From contig CANFQX010000014.1 of NCBI GenBank assembly GCA_947449255.1, forward strand, positions 1 through 64,000: a stretch of DNA of 64,000 nt, written 5' to 3'. Positions 46,022 to 55,997 of the stretch are shown piece after piece (positions within the stretch are counted from its first letter, which is position 1; every line of letters begins with the position of its first letter). Under the pieces are notes generated by a model. It worked only from the letters and a program-made list of their open reading frames with translations, was not told the origin of the DNA and searched no databases. This DNA comes from Pseudobdellovibrionaceae bacterium (GTDB lineage: Bacteria > Bdellovibrionota > Bdellovibrionia > Bdellovibrionales > Bdellovibrionaceae). A program made the translations under genes and the position numbers.

Positions 46022-46318
46022 TTAGGTCGACTTTTTAAACAAGGCTTCGGCTGCTGCCCTGAGTGCCGCAGCCTTGTCTATTTGTTCAGTGCTCCCTTTA
46101 CGGGGTGAAAAGAAGTCGCAAAAATTAGCGTGGTCCTTTTCTCGAGCCACGTCAGCTGAAGTTTCACGACATTCATTGTAAACTTTAGGGTCATAAAATT
46201 CACAATTTTTACAGACATGAACATCCGCTCCACACTGCAGACATTCATCGCGACGGCCAATAATGCCTGAAACTACAATTTCCTTTTGGCAACTAAAGCA
46301 CTTTAGTTTTACTTCCAT
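46022..46318 (-). CDS. Small zinc-ribbon protein
   Basis: A 98-residue protein with four CxxC-like pairs: CFSCQKE, CLQCGAD and VCKNC, then YNECRETSAD and NFCDFF. The first two pairs form a rubredoxin-like knuckle. The C-terminal 25 residues are an alanine-rich helix. It follows glpX by 10 bases and is probably cotranscribed with it. Function unknown. Confidence 0.75.
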   Translation of the reverse strand: MEVKLKCFSCQKEIVVSGIIGRRDECLQCGADVHVCKNCEFYDPKVYNECRETSADVAREKDHANFCDFFSPRKGSTEQIDKAAALRAAAEALFKKST

Positions 46319-46328
46319 TTATAAAATC

Positions 46329-47297
46329 CTAGTTTTTGTGATCTGGCTTACGATTCAAATCATGAAAGGCTTCAATTGCACGAATGGTGCCTGTTGCCGA
46401 TCTCATGACTAAGGAATGCGTTTTTGCTTTTCCATCGCCATGAAATCGAACACCTTTCAATAGCGCCCCATCCGTTATGCCTGTTGCTATAAACATCACC
46501 GGACCGTGGGCCAACTCATTCACCGTGTACTTCTTATCTGGGTCTAAGACTCCCATTTTTCGAGCTCTCATCTTCTCTTCTTCATTTCTAAACTTCAAGC
46601 GACCTTGAAAATCACCACCGAGACACTGCATGGCCGCGGCTGAAATAACACCCTCTGGCGCCCCACCAATCCCCATAAGTAAATCAATGCCTGAATCCGG
46701 CCAAGCCGCGGCAACGGAAGCTGAGACATCGCCGTCATCTATGAGCTGAATACGGGCTCCCGTTCGGCGAGTCTCTGCAATAAGATCCGCATGACGGGGG
46801 CGATTTAAAATCACAACCGTCAACTCATTTAAAGGCTTTCGTAAAGCTGCGGCCACAGCATGGATATTTTCTGTGGCTGACTTATCTATGTCAATTTTTC
46901 CACGAGCTTCAGGACCGCAGGCAATTTTATCCATATATGTGTCAGGTGCGTGCAAGAATTTTCCATGCTCAGCAACGGCAATCACAGAAAGTGCACCAGC
47001 TCCGCCAGTTGCGCAAATGGTTGTTCCCTCCAATGGATCTAACGCAATATCAAGAAATGGGGCATCTTCAGAAACTTGCCCTACTTTTTCTCCAATATAG
47101 AGCATCGGAGCTTCATCACGCTCACCTTCACCAATGACAACGGTTCCGTTCATACGAACCACATCAAAGGCCTTCCTCATAGCGTCTACGGCCGCGGCAT
47201 CAGCTGATTTTTCATCGCCACGCCCCATCCAACGAGCCGAGGCCAAAGCTGCTGCCTCAGTCACACGTACAAATTCTAAAGCCAGGTTTCTATCCAT
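46329..47297 (-). CDS. glpX: Class II fructose-1,6-bisphosphatase GlpX
   Basis: A 322-residue GlpX. The N-terminal RNLALEFVRVTEAAALASARWMGRGDE and GTVVIGEGERDEAPMLYIGE motif with metal-binding acids, DIALDPLEGT, and IGGAPEGVISAAAM are all conserved. It dephosphorylates fructose-1,6-bisphosphate in gluconeogenesis. It overlaps the thioesterase gene by 22 bases. Confidence 0.95.
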   Translation of the reverse strand: MDRNLALEFVRVTEAAALASARWMGRGDEKSADAAAVDAMRKAFDVVRMNGTVVIGEGERDEAPMLYIGEKVGQVSEDAPFLDIALDPLEGTTICATGGAGALSVIAVAEHGKFLHAPDTYMDKIACGPEARGKIDIDKSATENIHAVAAALRKPLNELTVVILNRPRHADLIAETRRTGARIQLIDDGDVSASVAAAWPDSGIDLLMGIGGAPEGVISAAAMQCLGGDFQGRLKFRNEEEKMRARKMGVLDPDKKYTVNELAHGPVMFIATGITDGALLKGVRFHGDGKAKTHSLVMRSATGTIRAIEAFHDLNRKPDHKN

Positions 47298-47686
47298 AGT
47301 TCCCCCTCTGTAGCGGCTTTTATTTCAGCCGGTAGTCTTTGTAATTTTAAATCTATTCCCAACGGGACATGAATGGTTTGAGCGACTGAGCAAACTTCAT
47401 TGCCCCGACCTCGCATTCGATATTCAAACACCAATCGATTGCCAACGGATTTAGCTCGAACTTCAATTTGAAGATCATCACCAAAAAAGGTTGGCTTACG
47501 ATGCTTCACTTGGGTTTCATAAACAGCAAAATGATTGGCAGAGCTTGGAGTCTGATAACTAATCAAGCCTTTACTGTGCGCCCAAGCGACCCGAGCCTCT
47601 TCATAAAAACGCAAGTAGTTGCTGTGATGGACAATGCCCATCAAATCGGTTTCATAGAACTGAACTTTGTGGTGATGAATAAACAT
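47276..47686 (-). CDS. Acyl-CoA thioesterase, YbgC/4HBT hotdog type
   Basis: A 136-residue hotdog thioesterase. The active-site segment is FYETDLMGIVHHSNYLRFYEEAR with the catalytic Asp of 4HBT/YbgC enzymes. YbgC in other bacteria lies next to tol-pal genes; here it is instead upstream of glpX. The substrate is an acyl-CoA or acyl-ACP thioester. Confidence 0.9.
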   Translation of the reverse strand: MFIHHHKVQFYETDLMGIVHHSNYLRFYEEARVAWAHSKGLISYQTPSSANHFAVYETQVKHRKPTFFGDDLQIEVRAKSVGNRLVFEYRMRGRGNEVCSVAQTIHVPLGIDLKLQRLPAEIKAATEGELWIETWL

Positions 47687-47769
47687 TGATTATTTCTATT
47701 CTAAATTGTTAGGCTTAGTCGAGCGCTTTGGAAACCAGACTGCAGCACAGCGTAACTCGGAAAGAATGA

Positions 47770-48414
47770 GTGTCAATCATGGAAAACAATCAGAAATCGA
47801 CCAAGGACGTCTCAGACGCTGGAATCAAAAAAAACCTCGCGGAGATCACAGAGTGGCAAAAAAACCTTCCCACACGGATCACAATGTCCAGGGTAGTCGC
47901 CGTACCATTAATAATCCTGACCATGTGGCCAAACACCTTGGGCTGGAATATTGTAGCTGCTATTTTGTTTATGCTGGCCTCCGTCACTGATTATTTCGAT
48001 GGTTATTTTGCCAGAAAATATAACGCTGTAAGCAATTTTGGCAAATTCATGGATCCCATCGCCGATAAGATCCTAGTCACTAGCGTTTTAACCATGCTGC
48101 TTGCAATGGGCAAAGTGGACGCCTGGATGGTCATCATCATCTTAGCAAGGGACAATTTCATTGGGGGCATAAGATCTGTTGCCGCCGCTGACCAGATCAT
48201 CATTGACGCAAAGCCCGCTGGCAAATGGAAGACCGCCATGCAAATGGTAGCGATCCCCGCTGTTATTATAAGCCATGGAACCCCAGCCTTATCCTGGCTC
48301 GACAAACTGGGCTACACCACACTTTGGATCAGTGTTTTCTTAAGCATCACCAGTGGAATTGAGTATTATTTTAGTTATATTAAAAATAACAAGGCACGTA
48401 AGAAAAAGGCGTGA
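47770..48414 (+). CDS. pgsA: CDP-diacylglycerol-glycerol-3-phosphate phosphatidyltransferase PgsA
   Basis: A 214-residue CDP-alcohol phosphatidyltransferase. The motif DxxDGxxAR(x8)GxxxDxxxD reads from DYFDGYFARK to GKFMDPIADKI. Several membrane helices follow. It makes phosphatidylglycerol-phosphate. The start is GTG 47770, with GGAAAG upstream; an ATG at 47779 is an alternative. An N-terminal polar extension of about 30 residues precedes the usual beginning (LPTRITMSRV). Confidence 0.93.
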   Translation: MSIMENNQKSTKDVSDAGIKKNLAEITEWQKNLPTRITMSRVVAVPLIILTMWPNTLGWNIVAAILFMLASVTDYFDGYFARKYNAVSNFGKFMDPIADKILVTSVLTMLLAMGKVDAWMVIIILARDNFIGGIRSVAAADQIIIDAKPAGKWKTAMQMVAIPAVIISHGTPALSWLDKLGYTTLWISVFLSITSGIEYYFSYIKNNKARKKKA

Positions 48415-48428
48415 GGTAATTCTTACCC

Positions 48429-48480
48429 TCAAAATAGACCCTCATTTCGGCTACATACATGATGCGGGGCTCTATTTTGA
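48429..48480 (+). repeat. Inverted repeat downstream of pgsA
   Basis: TCAAAATAGA (48429-48438) pairs perfectly with TCTATTTTGA (48471-48480), extended by CCC/GGG across a one-base bulge; the loop is about 25 bases. There is no T run afterwards on the plus strand. It may stabilise or end the pgsA transcript. Confidence 0.4.
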
Positions 48481-48635
48481 CGAATTTCATCAAATAATTC
48501 TTGAATATAATTTTTTTTCTTCCCTCCGCGGTGCTTTTTAAGCTACAACAATGTTTCCAAATATCAGTCTCTCTTGAGTTATGAGCATTGTGCTCATTTT
48601 TTCTTTAGCGGCTCCCTGTGCCTTAGGAGGTTAAA

Positions 48636-49001
48636 ATGGGTAAAAAGATTTACGTTGGAAATTTATCTTACAATGTTGGTGATCAAGAACTTGGTGAAGT
48701 TTTTGCTCAGTACGGTAACGTTGAATCAGCTCGCATCGTAATCGATCGCGAATCTGGACGTAGCAAAGGTTTCGCTTTCGTTGAAATGTCTACTGACGAA
48801 GAAGCTAAAGAAGCTATCGAAAAATTGAACGGCACTGAACTTGGTGGCCGCAATATGAACGTTTCTGAAGCTAAACCAATGGCTCCACGTGAAAATCGCG
48901 GCGGCTTCGGCGGCGGCGGCGGCGGCGGCGGACGTAGCAACTCTCGTGGCGGCTTCGGCGGCGGCGGAAGCGGCGGCGGCGGTGGACGTCCTCGTTACTA
49001 G
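48636..49001 (+). CDS. RRM RNA-binding protein with glycine-rich RGG-like tail
   Basis: A 121-residue protein: one RRM domain (residues 3-80) with RNP2 IYVGNL and RNP1 RSKGFAFVEM, then a tail of glycine runs with scattered Arg and Phe (RGGFGGGG repeated). This matches the bacterial glycine-rich RNA-binding proteins known from cyanobacteria and delta-like groups, often cold-induced. AGGAGG lies 6 bases before the ATG and the gene ends in a strong terminator, consistent with high expression. The tail is encoded by (GGC)n tracts around 48909-48930. Confidence 0.93.
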   Translation: MGKKIYVGNLSYNVGDQELGEVFAQYGNVESARIVIDRESGRSKGFAFVEMSTDEEAKEAIEKLNGTELGGRNMNVSEAKPMAPRENRGGFGGGGGGGGRSNSRGGFGGGGSGGGGGRPRY

Positions 49002-49040
49002 TATTTGAAATTTAATTTTCAATATTATTATAAAAAATAA

Positions 49041-49074
49041 AAAAAGGACTTGAGAAATCAGGTCCTTTTTTTTT
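49041..49074 (+). terminator. Rho-independent terminator of the RRM protein gene
   Basis: aaaaaggacttga (49041-49053) and tcaggtcctttt (49058-49069) form a stem with one G-T pair and a short loop, followed by a run of T to 49074. It lies 40 bases after the stop codon. Confidence 0.85.
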
Positions 49075-49133
49075 AGCCTTTATTATTAAAAAGTAACTTT
49101 ATCTCGTCTTTATTTAATCGAAGGGACTTATCG

Positions 49134-50021
49134 ATGGCTTTTCATTGGATTGGTAAATCAGAGGATGGCAAATCCGTTACACTCAAACACCTTGAAGAGT
49201 GCAACCTTCCCCAACTGCCTTACATCAACCCCGAATGGATGACTAAAAACACGGACCTTATCCGAATAGGATTGGCTTTAGATGTTGAAACTACAGGCCT
49301 CAGTCATCAAGATGATGTTGTCATTGAAGTTGCAGCACGTCAGTTTCTGTTTAATAAAGACACAGGTGACATCATCTCTCTTGGCAAATCCTACACGGCT
49401 TTCCAAGATCCCGGACGCCCCCTAAGCAAAGAAATTAGCGACTTAACTGGCATTACTGATGAGATGCTCGCTGGAAAAAAAATAGATTGGGATCTTTTTG
49501 ACACTTTACTTAGCGAAAGCGCCATCATCATTGCGCACAACGCTCGCTTTGATCGACCTTTTATTGATAAAAAATCAAAACATTCCAAAGATAAAATTTG
49601 GGCCTGCACAATAAAACAAATAAACTGGCCAAAAAAAGGCTTCTTCAGCTCTAAATTAGAACTTTTAAATATTTATCACGGCTTTTTTACTGATTCTCAT
49701 CGCGCCTTGAATGATGTCAGTGCACTTCTAAATCTTCTCACTTTTAAAGACACCGGAACAAACAGACCCTACTTATTTGAACTCACATCGAACGCCAAAA
49801 GGCCCATGAATCAAGTTGTTGCCACCAGTGCTCCTTTTGAAACGAAAGACCTTCTGAAAAATCGAGGATACAATTGGGACAATGGCAATCGGGTTTGGGC
49901 AAAAACTATTTATAGAGATGAAGTTCCAACGGAAATAATATGGCTTGAAGAAAACGTCTATTTTGGTCCGTTCAGAGGACTTACAAGAGAGTTTGCCCTC
50001 AGTGACAATTTTAAAAACTAA
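49134..50021 (+). CDS. DnaQ-like 3'-5' exonuclease
   Basis: A 295-residue protein with a DEDDh exonuclease domain. The catalytic residues are D50 and E52 (LALDVETTG), D140 (NARFDRPF), H189 and D194 (SHRALNDVSAL). A C-terminal extension (about 220-295) contains YNWDNGNRVWAKTI and may be an extra nucleic-acid-binding part. It is a stand-alone exonuclease of the polymerase III epsilon family, perhaps in repair rather than replication. Confidence 0.9.
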   Translation: MAFHWIGKSEDGKSVTLKHLEECNLPQLPYINPEWMTKNTDLIRIGLALDVETTGLSHQDDVVIEVAARQFLFNKDTGDIISLGKSYTAFQDPGRPLSKEISDLTGITDEMLAGKKIDWDLFDTLLSESAIIIAHNARFDRPFIDKKSKHSKDKIWACTIKQINWPKKGFFSSKLELLNIYHGFFTDSHRALNDVSALLNLLTFKDTGTNRPYLFELTSNAKRPMNQVVATSAPFETKDLLKNRGYNWDNGNRVWAKTIYRDEVPTEIIWLEENVYFGPFRGLTREFALSDNFKN

Positions 50022-50070
50022 ACATATCAGTATGAATTTATAATTTAAAGAAGGCAGGGCCAAAGATTAA

Positions 50071-50114
50071 TTTGAAGATTTAAAAGTTCTCCTTCAACTT
50101 TTTAAATCTTCAAA
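50071..50114. repeat. Long AT-rich hairpin between the exonuclease and permease genes
   Basis: TTTGAAGATTTAAAAGTT (50071-50088) pairs with its complement at 50096-50114 with a single bulged base, giving an 18-bp stem and a 7-base loop. On the plus strand it is followed by A7 rather than T, so it is not a classical terminator for the gene before it. Confidence 0.55.
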
Positions 50115-50194
50115 AAAAGACAGCTCACCAAAGGCGGGTTTTACGCTCTGAATTACACTTGCCTACCTCGGAAAAGCATGAGTTCATATCATTT

Positions 50195-51250
50195 ATGATT
50201 CTAGCACTCCGAAAAAAAACTAAGATTGTGTCGGCCATTCTATTTATTCTTCTGCTGGGCTTTTTACTTTATATCAATATTCCATTTTTGATGCCTTTTT
50301 TGATCGCCGGGATATTTTCATTGGGATTTGATGATTTTATTACGCGCGCAACCACTGGCTGGAAAATTCCCCGCTGGCTGATCATCATTTTCATTTTATT
50401 TTCTGGCTTTGCACTTTTCTGGGCGCCATTAACTTTGGCAACTTATCGCATGGTTAATATTTTTCACATGCCAGACAGCCTCAATACAAGCCATATCAGC
50501 GAACAACTCGGTACACTGAAAGTATACACGATGGAGCTCGTACAAAAGATATCAAAGCTTACAGGCCTTGATATTACAAGTCCGATACAAGACGGTTTAG
50601 AATCTTTTGTGAAAAAAGTTGGCGAAATCATACTTTCCTTATCCAGCAATTTAATCCGCTCAACCCCTTCGATCGCCTTTAATGGATTAGTTTTTAGCAT
50701 ATTTTTATTCTCGCTTTCAATTCGCCCGAGGGAAATTAGATCATTTGTTTTAAAATATAGCCCCTTGAATGAATTGCTCACTCAAAAAGTCATAAAAAAT
50801 CTCAAAGAAAGTTGTTCCCTCACACTTTATTCAACTTTTATAATTGGACTCATTCAAGCGGGAATCGTTATCCTGGGCAGCTTAATATTTGGCGAAGGCG
50901 ACTTTTGGATTGTGATGCCCGTGACCTGCGTCCTCGCCTTCATTCCTGTCATTGGCGCGGGACCCATGGGATTTTTACTTTCAGTTTTAGCTTTCATTGG
51001 AAACCGTATTATTGCCGGAATTGGGATGTTGGTCTTCTCAACTGTGGCTAGCACAATAGATAATATTCTAAAACCAATGTTGATTGGCGGAAAAGATTTG
51101 AAAATTTCTCCGGTTTTAACCTTCACCTGTGTCGTTGGTGCCATGATCACCTTTGGAATCCCTGGAGTCTTAATTGGACCAATTATCATGAATATCTTTA
51201 TCCGACTTGGACCACTACTTATTGGTGAATTTAGCTCGATGGACAAGTGA
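50195..51250 (+). CDS. AI-2E family (YdiK/PerM-type) membrane permease
   Basis: A protein of about 351 residues with seven to eight membrane helices, including paired N-terminal helices (FILLLGFLLYINIPFLMPFLIAG) and the family block PVIGAGPMGFLLSVLAF and GIPGVLIGPIIMNI. The family is named for autoinducer-2 export, but members have varied roles including Na+/H+ transport. The start is uncertain: ATG 50195, or TTG 50159 upstream; neither has a clear Shine-Dalgarno. Confidence 0.85.
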   Translation: MILALRKKTKIVSAILFILLLGFLLYINIPFLMPFLIAGIFSLGFDDFITRATTGWKIPRWLIIIFILFSGFALFWAPLTLATYRMVNIFHMPDSLNTSHISEQLGTLKVYTMELVQKISKLTGLDITSPIQDGLESFVKKVGEIILSLSSNLIRSTPSIAFNGLVFSIFLFSLSIRPREIRSFVLKYSPLNELLTQKVIKNLKESCSLTLYSTFIIGLIQAGIVILGSLIFGEGDFWIVMPVTCVLAFIPVIGAGPMGFLLSVLAFIGNRIIAGIGMLVFSTVASTIDNILKPMLIGGKDLKISPVLTFTCVVGAMITFGIPGVLIGPIIMNIFIRLGPLLIGEFSSMDK

Positions 51251-51412
51251 GCTGACAACTCGTCGAAAATCTTAATTAAAAATATTTAGACTATAAGGTT
51301 CATTTTTTTTCTAATATCGTCAATAATGTAATGGCTGCATTCAACGGGCTTAACTTAATAAAATCAAAACACTGGATTTTTTGCTGTGAACTTTTCCCTG
51401 TGCATTTCTCAA

Positions 51413-52330
51413 ATGAAAAAGATGTCCAATTTATTAGTCGTAACAATATTAATTTTATTTTCCGTAGGTGCTCAAGCGGAAAATCAAGAAGACAAAATTG
51501 AATTTAAAAGTATCTTTACAGAGATCCCCTCGACCGCCCTATTAGGCCTAAAGCTCGGGTTTTCTAAAGAATCACTTCCATGGTGGGGGGCAATCATTGG
51601 CTCCTCACTGATCTTTATCAATAATGATGAATATCTTCTGCAAGAATTTCAAAGAACAGGTCGAAATTTGAACCTGGGAAACGAAGATAAAACGAAAGCA
51701 GCACTCACTTCAGGACAAATCGATATCATCAGACTTCCGACCGACATTGGATCCCTTATGTATTTTTTGGGTGATGGCTGGATGCATTTTGGAATTGCGG
51801 GTGGATTTGTTTATAATGGTTTGATAAATGAAAATAATCGCGCCTACAACACCGGCCTACGCCTTATGCATGGAATGACTGTCTCAACAATTTTTAATCA
51901 AATTTTAAAACGGACTTTTGGACGTGAAAGCCCTTACGTCAGAAGTGAACCCGGTGGGCGATGGCGTCCCTACCCAAGCATTCCAGAGTACCAGGAGCGA
52001 ACATCAAGATACGATGCTATGCCCAGCGGACACATCATGACTGCAACAATGACTTTTACAATTATCAATGATGCTTATCCGGAATATTCTCATTTCATAT
52101 TGCCGCTAGAATGGACCTGGCTGACGCTTCTGGGCTTTCAAATGGTCAATAACGGTGTTCATTGGCTTGGCGATTATCCTTTGGGAATTGGAATGGGTTA
52201 TGTTTTCGCTAAGGCCGCCAATAATTTTGGGAAAGCACCCAAAGCCGATGACCCTCAAAAAGTTTCATGGATGATTTTGCCCTATCAAGATTCGGAGAGC
52301 TCAGGAATATCCATGACAGTCAGATTTTAA
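51413..52330 (+). CDS. Exported PAP2-family phosphatase
   Basis: A 305-residue protein with a signal peptide (MKKMSNLLVVTILILFSVGAQA) and a PAP2 / acid-phosphatase domain: motif 1 KRTFGRESPY, motif 2 PSGH in DAMPSGHIM, motif 3 GVHWLGDYPLG with the catalytic His and Asp. Members dephosphorylate lipid phosphates in the periplasm or membrane. GTG at 51386 is a possible earlier start; the ATG gives the better signal peptide. Confidence 0.88.
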   Translation: MKKMSNLLVVTILILFSVGAQAENQEDKIEFKSIFTEIPSTALLGLKLGFSKESLPWWGAIIGSSLIFINNDEYLLQEFQRTGRNLNLGNEDKTKAALTSGQIDIIRLPTDIGSLMYFLGDGWMHFGIAGGFVYNGLINENNRAYNTGLRLMHGMTVSTIFNQILKRTFGRESPYVRSEPGGRWRPYPSIPEYQERTSRYDAMPSGHIMTATMTFTIINDAYPEYSHFILPLEWTWLTLLGFQMVNNGVHWLGDYPLGIGMGYVFAKAANNFGKAPKADDPQKVSWMILPYQDSESSGISMTVRF

Positions 52331-52377
52331 ATCTTATAATCTGCATTCGTTACTATAGAGATTTAGGCATCACAGCT

Positions 52378-53994
52378 CTAAAGCTTGCGAATAACTGATT
52401 TGAAAAAATCATTTCCTTTGTCATCAATAATAACAAACGCTGGAAAGTTTTTGACTTCTATTTTCCATACAGACTCCATTCCAAGCTCTGGAAAGTCTAA
52501 AACTTCAACCTTGGTAATGCACTCTTTTCCCAATCGAGCTGCCGGACCGCCAATGGATCCTAAATAAAATCCGCCGTGCTTTTTACAGGCATCCGTCACC
52601 TGTTGAGATCTATTTCCTTTACCCAACATGATCATTGAGCCCGCCAAACTTTGAAAACTATCTACATAGGGATCCATTCGCTCACTAGTGGTTGGACCAA
52701 AAGCACCGGAAGCATAACCCTTTGGAGTTTTAGCCGGCCCAGCATAGTAGACTGCATATTTTTTAAAATACTCGGGGACACCTTCTCCCCGATCCACTTT
52801 TTCTTTTAGTTTTGAATGCGCGATATCTCTGGCTACGATCATAGGTCCATTGAGCATCACTCGAGTTGCAACTTTAAGTTGTGACAATATTTTTAAATTT
52901 TCCTCAATCGGTTTGTTTAAGTCCAAAGCCACAACCTCGGCATTCGCCTCGTTCAGGTGGTTTGGCAAATACTGTTCCGGATGAAGCTCGAGCTGCTCAA
53001 GGAAAAGACCATCTCGATTTATTTTAGCTTTAATATTTCGATCTGCAGAGCAGCTCACTCCAACGCCAATAGGACAACTTGCCCCGTGTCGAGGCAGTCG
53101 AATCACGCGCACGTCATGGACAAAGTATTTTCCTCCGAATTGCGCGCCAATACGTGTTTCTTGAGCCCATTTTTCAATTTTCAATTCCATTTCAAGATCA
53201 CGATAGGCTCGCCCACCTTCACTTCCAGATGTTGGAAGGCCATCTAAATATCCAGTCGTGGCATATTTAACAACTTTTAAGTTTTCCTCAGCGGATGTTC
53301 CACCAACACAAAATGCAAGATGATAGGGGGGACAGGCGGCGGTACCTAAAGAGTTTAAAGTTTCTCGCACAAATTGTTCAAAACTTTCAGGATTTAGGAC
53401 GGCTTTAGTCTTTTGATAGAGATAGGATTTATTTGCACTCCCTCCACCTTTTGCCATAAATAAAAAATTATACTCTTCGCCCTGTTCTGCGTAAATATCA
53501 ATTTGTGCTGGCAAATTTGTCCCCGTATTTTTCTCTTCAAAAAATGAAAGGGGCGCCATTTGTGAAAATCTTAAATTTTTCTGAGAGTAGGTATTAAATA
53601 CCCCTTTTGAAAGGAACTCCTTATCGTCGGCACCAGTCATCACCCGCTCGCCTTTTTTTCCTATGATGATAGCAGTCCCTGTATCCTGACAGGATGGAAA
53701 CTCCATCTGAGCCGCGATGATTGCATTTTTGATTAAATCGACTGCTACAAATCGATCATTCGGCGAGGCCTCTGGGTCTTTTAGTATTTTTTCTAATTTG
53801 CCAAGATGAGACGACCTGAGCAAATGAGAAACATCACTCAGAGCTTCTTGCGCCAACAACTCTAAACCTTGGGGATCTACAATCAGGACATCACCTTGCC
53901 CAAACTTTTCCACACGAACAAAGTCAGAGGAAATTTTTCTGTATTGGGTGGTATCTTTTTGTTTTTCATAGAGGGGAAAGTATTTAAATGGCAT
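52378..53994 (-). CDS. fumA: Class I fumarate hydratase ([4Fe-4S] type)
   Basis: A 538-residue class I fumarase. Conserved parts are [18 protein letters not shown] with a cluster cysteine, [36 protein letters not shown], and the C-terminal beta domain [30 protein letters not shown]. It interconverts fumarate and malate in the TCA cycle and needs an oxygen-sensitive cluster. It is monocistronic. Confidence 0.95.
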   Translation of the reverse strand: MPFKYFPLYEKQKDTTQYRKISSDFVRVEKFGQGDVLIVDPQGLELLAQEALSDVSHLLRSSHLGKLEKILKDPEASPNDRFVAVDLIKNAIIAAQMEFPSCQDTGTAIIIGKKGERVMTGADDKEFLSKGVFNTYSQKNLRFSQMAPLSFFEEKNTGTNLPAQIDIYAEQGEEYNFLFMAKGGGSANKSYLYQKTKAVLNPESFEQFVRETLNSLGTAACPPYHLAFCVGGTSAEENLKVVKYATTGYLDGLPTSGSEGGRAYRDLEMELKIEKWAQETRIGAQFGGKYFVHDVRVIRLPRHGASCPIGVGVSCSADRNIKAKINRDGLFLEQLELHPEQYLPNHLNEANAEVVALDLNKPIEENLKILSQLKVATRVMLNGPMIVARDIAHSKLKEKVDRGEGVPEYFKKYAVYYAGPAKTPKGYASGAFGPTTSERMDPYVDSFQSLAGSMIMLGKGNRSQQVTDACKKHGGFYLGSIGGPAARLGKECITKVEVLDFPELGMESVWKIEVKNFPAFVIIDDKGNDFFKSVIRKL

Positions 53995-54356
53995 TCAAAA
54001 ACTTTAAAATAACTCTATATCGCGCGCAAGCCTCGGTGCGGCTTTTGGGTGGGACATTGGGGTGGGAAGTGGGAAGCCGTGAACACGGCATTTTTATGAC
54101 AAACCGACGATCGTCGAGAACCTACCGAGGTCCGAAGCAGTATGCTTCTTGTACCTCTATACATAACCTCCTAGACCTATAAGGACAAACATATAATATT
54201 TTGGTTATCCATAAGAATATCTTATGGATTAATAAAACAAGATTTTTCTTTAGAAAAGTTAAAATCTCCCTAATAGAAATCAATCACTTACCAGATTGCA
54301 AAATGATTACTTATGCTTTACGTTAGGCCGAAATTAAAAGATGGAGGCGATGCCTT
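53995..54356. other. Intergenic region between fumarase and the OPA transporter genes
   Basis: No gene is supported. A small hairpin, GCCGT-GAAC-ACGGC at 54076-54089, is followed by attttt on the plus strand and has the look of a weak terminator; on the minus strand it lies about 80-95 bases upstream of the fumarase start, in the expected leader. A second small stem, gaagc-agtat-gcttc, occurs near 54133. The two divergent promoters should be here. Confidence 0.4.
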
Positions 54357-55877
54357 ATGGCTCTGTTACTTTTGACACTTTGCCTGTCAGCTGTGATTTT
54401 CTTATATTTCGCAAACAATCCTCTCAATCATTCTCGAAAGTTTATGATCCGACGCTTCATAAATTGGTTCCCTCTGGGGATGAGCTACGCCTTCCTCTAC
54501 ATGGGAAGATACAATCTCAATGTTGCAAAAAATGCCTTAGGCGAAATGATGACCAAAGAACAATTTGGATTGATTTTTGCGGCGGGAACTATCACCTATG
54601 GCTTCTCATTCCTTATTAATGGCCCTATCGTCGATAAAATAGGTGGTAAAAAAGGGATTCTTATTGCGACCCTTGGAGCCTCTGTCATGAACCTTTGCAT
54701 GGGCGGAGCCACTTACCTCTACATGATGGGACGCTTAAAAACAAACATGGTTGTGTTGTTTTCAGTTCTGTATGCTTTGAATATGTTTTTTCAAAGTTAT
54801 GGCGCAGTTTCCATCATAAAAGTTAAAGCCTATTGGTTCCATGTTCGCGAAAGAGGTGTCTTTGGCGCTATCTTTGGAACATTAATATCTTTTGGCGTTT
54901 ACTTCGCTTTTGACTGGGGACAGGCCATTGTTGAAGCTTCTCAACTGCATTCAACAAGCAACACTTGGTTTACAAGGACAATACAACACCTTTTCGCCAT
55001 TGACACACTAACGACAAATGCAACGTGGTTGGTCTTTGTTATACCGGCATTTATTTTAATTCTTTGGGCTCTGGTTGATGTAGTGCTTTTGAAGGACTCA
55101 CCAAAAGAGGCTAACTTTGACGATTTCGACACAGCTGACGCTTCGTCAGCTGATGACGAAAACGTCAAAATCACCATGAAATTAGTCTTAAAAAAAGTCT
55201 TCTCGACTCGAATTATGTATACGATTGCTCTTGTAGATTTTACATCGGGTGTCCTACGCAATGGAATAATGCAGTGGTATTTAGTCTTTGCACACGAAAT
55301 GAAAACTCAGAATCCAAGCTACTATCTTGGAACTGAATTTTTCACAAAAAACTGGGGTTTGCTCCTCTGTTTGACAGGAATTTTTGGTGGATTTATTTCT
55401 GGCATTGTTTCCGATCGAGTTTACAACTCTCGGCGTGGGCCTCCTGCTGCAATAAATAATATGATAATGATTATTTTATTGATTGTGATGGCTTTTTTCC
55501 TAATGAAAGATCCCACGATTGTTGGCATTGCTGCTGTCATGATGACCTTGGCTGTCATTGGAGTGCATTCACTCATGTCTGGAACTGCAGCAGCTGATTT
55601 TGGTGGAAAGAAAATGACTGCAACGGCCTCTGGTATTGTGGATGGCTGCGTTTATCTTGGCAGCGGCATTCAATCATTAGCTATTGGATATCTCTCAGCC
55701 AAAAGCTGGCAATACTGGCCGCTCTTTCTGATCCCTTTTGCCATTCTGGGATTGTACCTTTCAATTAGCATGTGGCACGAACTGCCGGAAGCAACAAAAA
55801 AATATATTCTTAAAATGGAATTGGAAGAAAACAATAAATCCCTTGCAAAACAGGCTGTCACTGAATCCCCACTTTGA
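54357..55877 (+). CDS. MFS transporter of the organophosphate:phosphate antiporter (GlpT/UhpT) type
   Basis: A 506-residue 12-helix MFS protein. GMSYAFLYMGRYNLNVAKNAL is the OPA signature helix with its conserved Arg, and GLIFAAGTITYGFSFLINGPIVDKIGGKKG is the MFS loop. The middle loop (about 255-275) is acidic. Known OPA members exchange glycerol-3-phosphate or hexose-phosphates for phosphate. GGAGG lies upstream of the ATG. A tandem Usp gene follows 120 bases downstream in the same orientation. Confidence 0.88.
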   Translation: MALLLLTLCLSAVIFLYFANNPLNHSRKFMIRRFINWFPLGMSYAFLYMGRYNLNVAKNALGEMMTKEQFGLIFAAGTITYGFSFLINGPIVDKIGGKKGILIATLGASVMNLCMGGATYLYMMGRLKTNMVVLFSVLYALNMFFQSYGAVSIIKVKAYWFHVRERGVFGAIFGTLISFGVYFAFDWGQAIVEASQLHSTSNTWFTRTIQHLFAIDTLTTNATWLVFVIPAFILILWALVDVVLLKDSPKEANFDDFDTADASSADDENVKITMKLVLKKVFSTRIMYTIALVDFTSGVLRNGIMQWYLVFAHEMKTQNPSYYLGTEFFTKNWGLLLCLTGIFGGFISGIVSDRVYNSRRGPPAAINNMIMIILLIVMAFFLMKDPTIVGIAAVMMTLAVIGVHSLMSGTAAADFGGKKMTATASGIVDGCVYLGSGIQSLAIGYLSAKSWQYWPLFLIPFAILGLYLSISMWHELPEATKKYILKMELEENNKSLAKQAVTESPL

Positions 55878-55931
55878 TTGATTTAGCTCATAAATAGCCC
55901 TCTCAATTTGTTTCTTCGCATAGTTTTGAAC

Positions 55932-55962
55932 GCCCTGTTGCTCCTCTCATAGGCTACAGGGC
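55932..55962 (+). promoter_or_regulatory. Inverted repeat upstream of the universal stress protein gene
   Basis: GCCCTGT (55932-55938) and ACAGGGC (55956-55962) are separated by 17 bases and lie 35 bases before the start codon. It could be a regulator-binding site or leader hairpin; a LuxR-type regulator gene lies 1 kb downstream. Confidence 0.3.
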
Positions 55963-55997
55963 CAAATATAAACTAGCATCTAAAGAGAGGACACATT

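Noticed and set aside
48726-49022. Alanine-rich protein antisense to the RRM gene
   Set aside because: It is the complement of the GGC-rich tail of a well-supported RRM protein gene.
53988-54182. 64-codon plus-strand gene overlapping the fumarase start
   Set aside because: No ribosome-binding site or family; it reads through a hairpin and the probable fumarase promoter.
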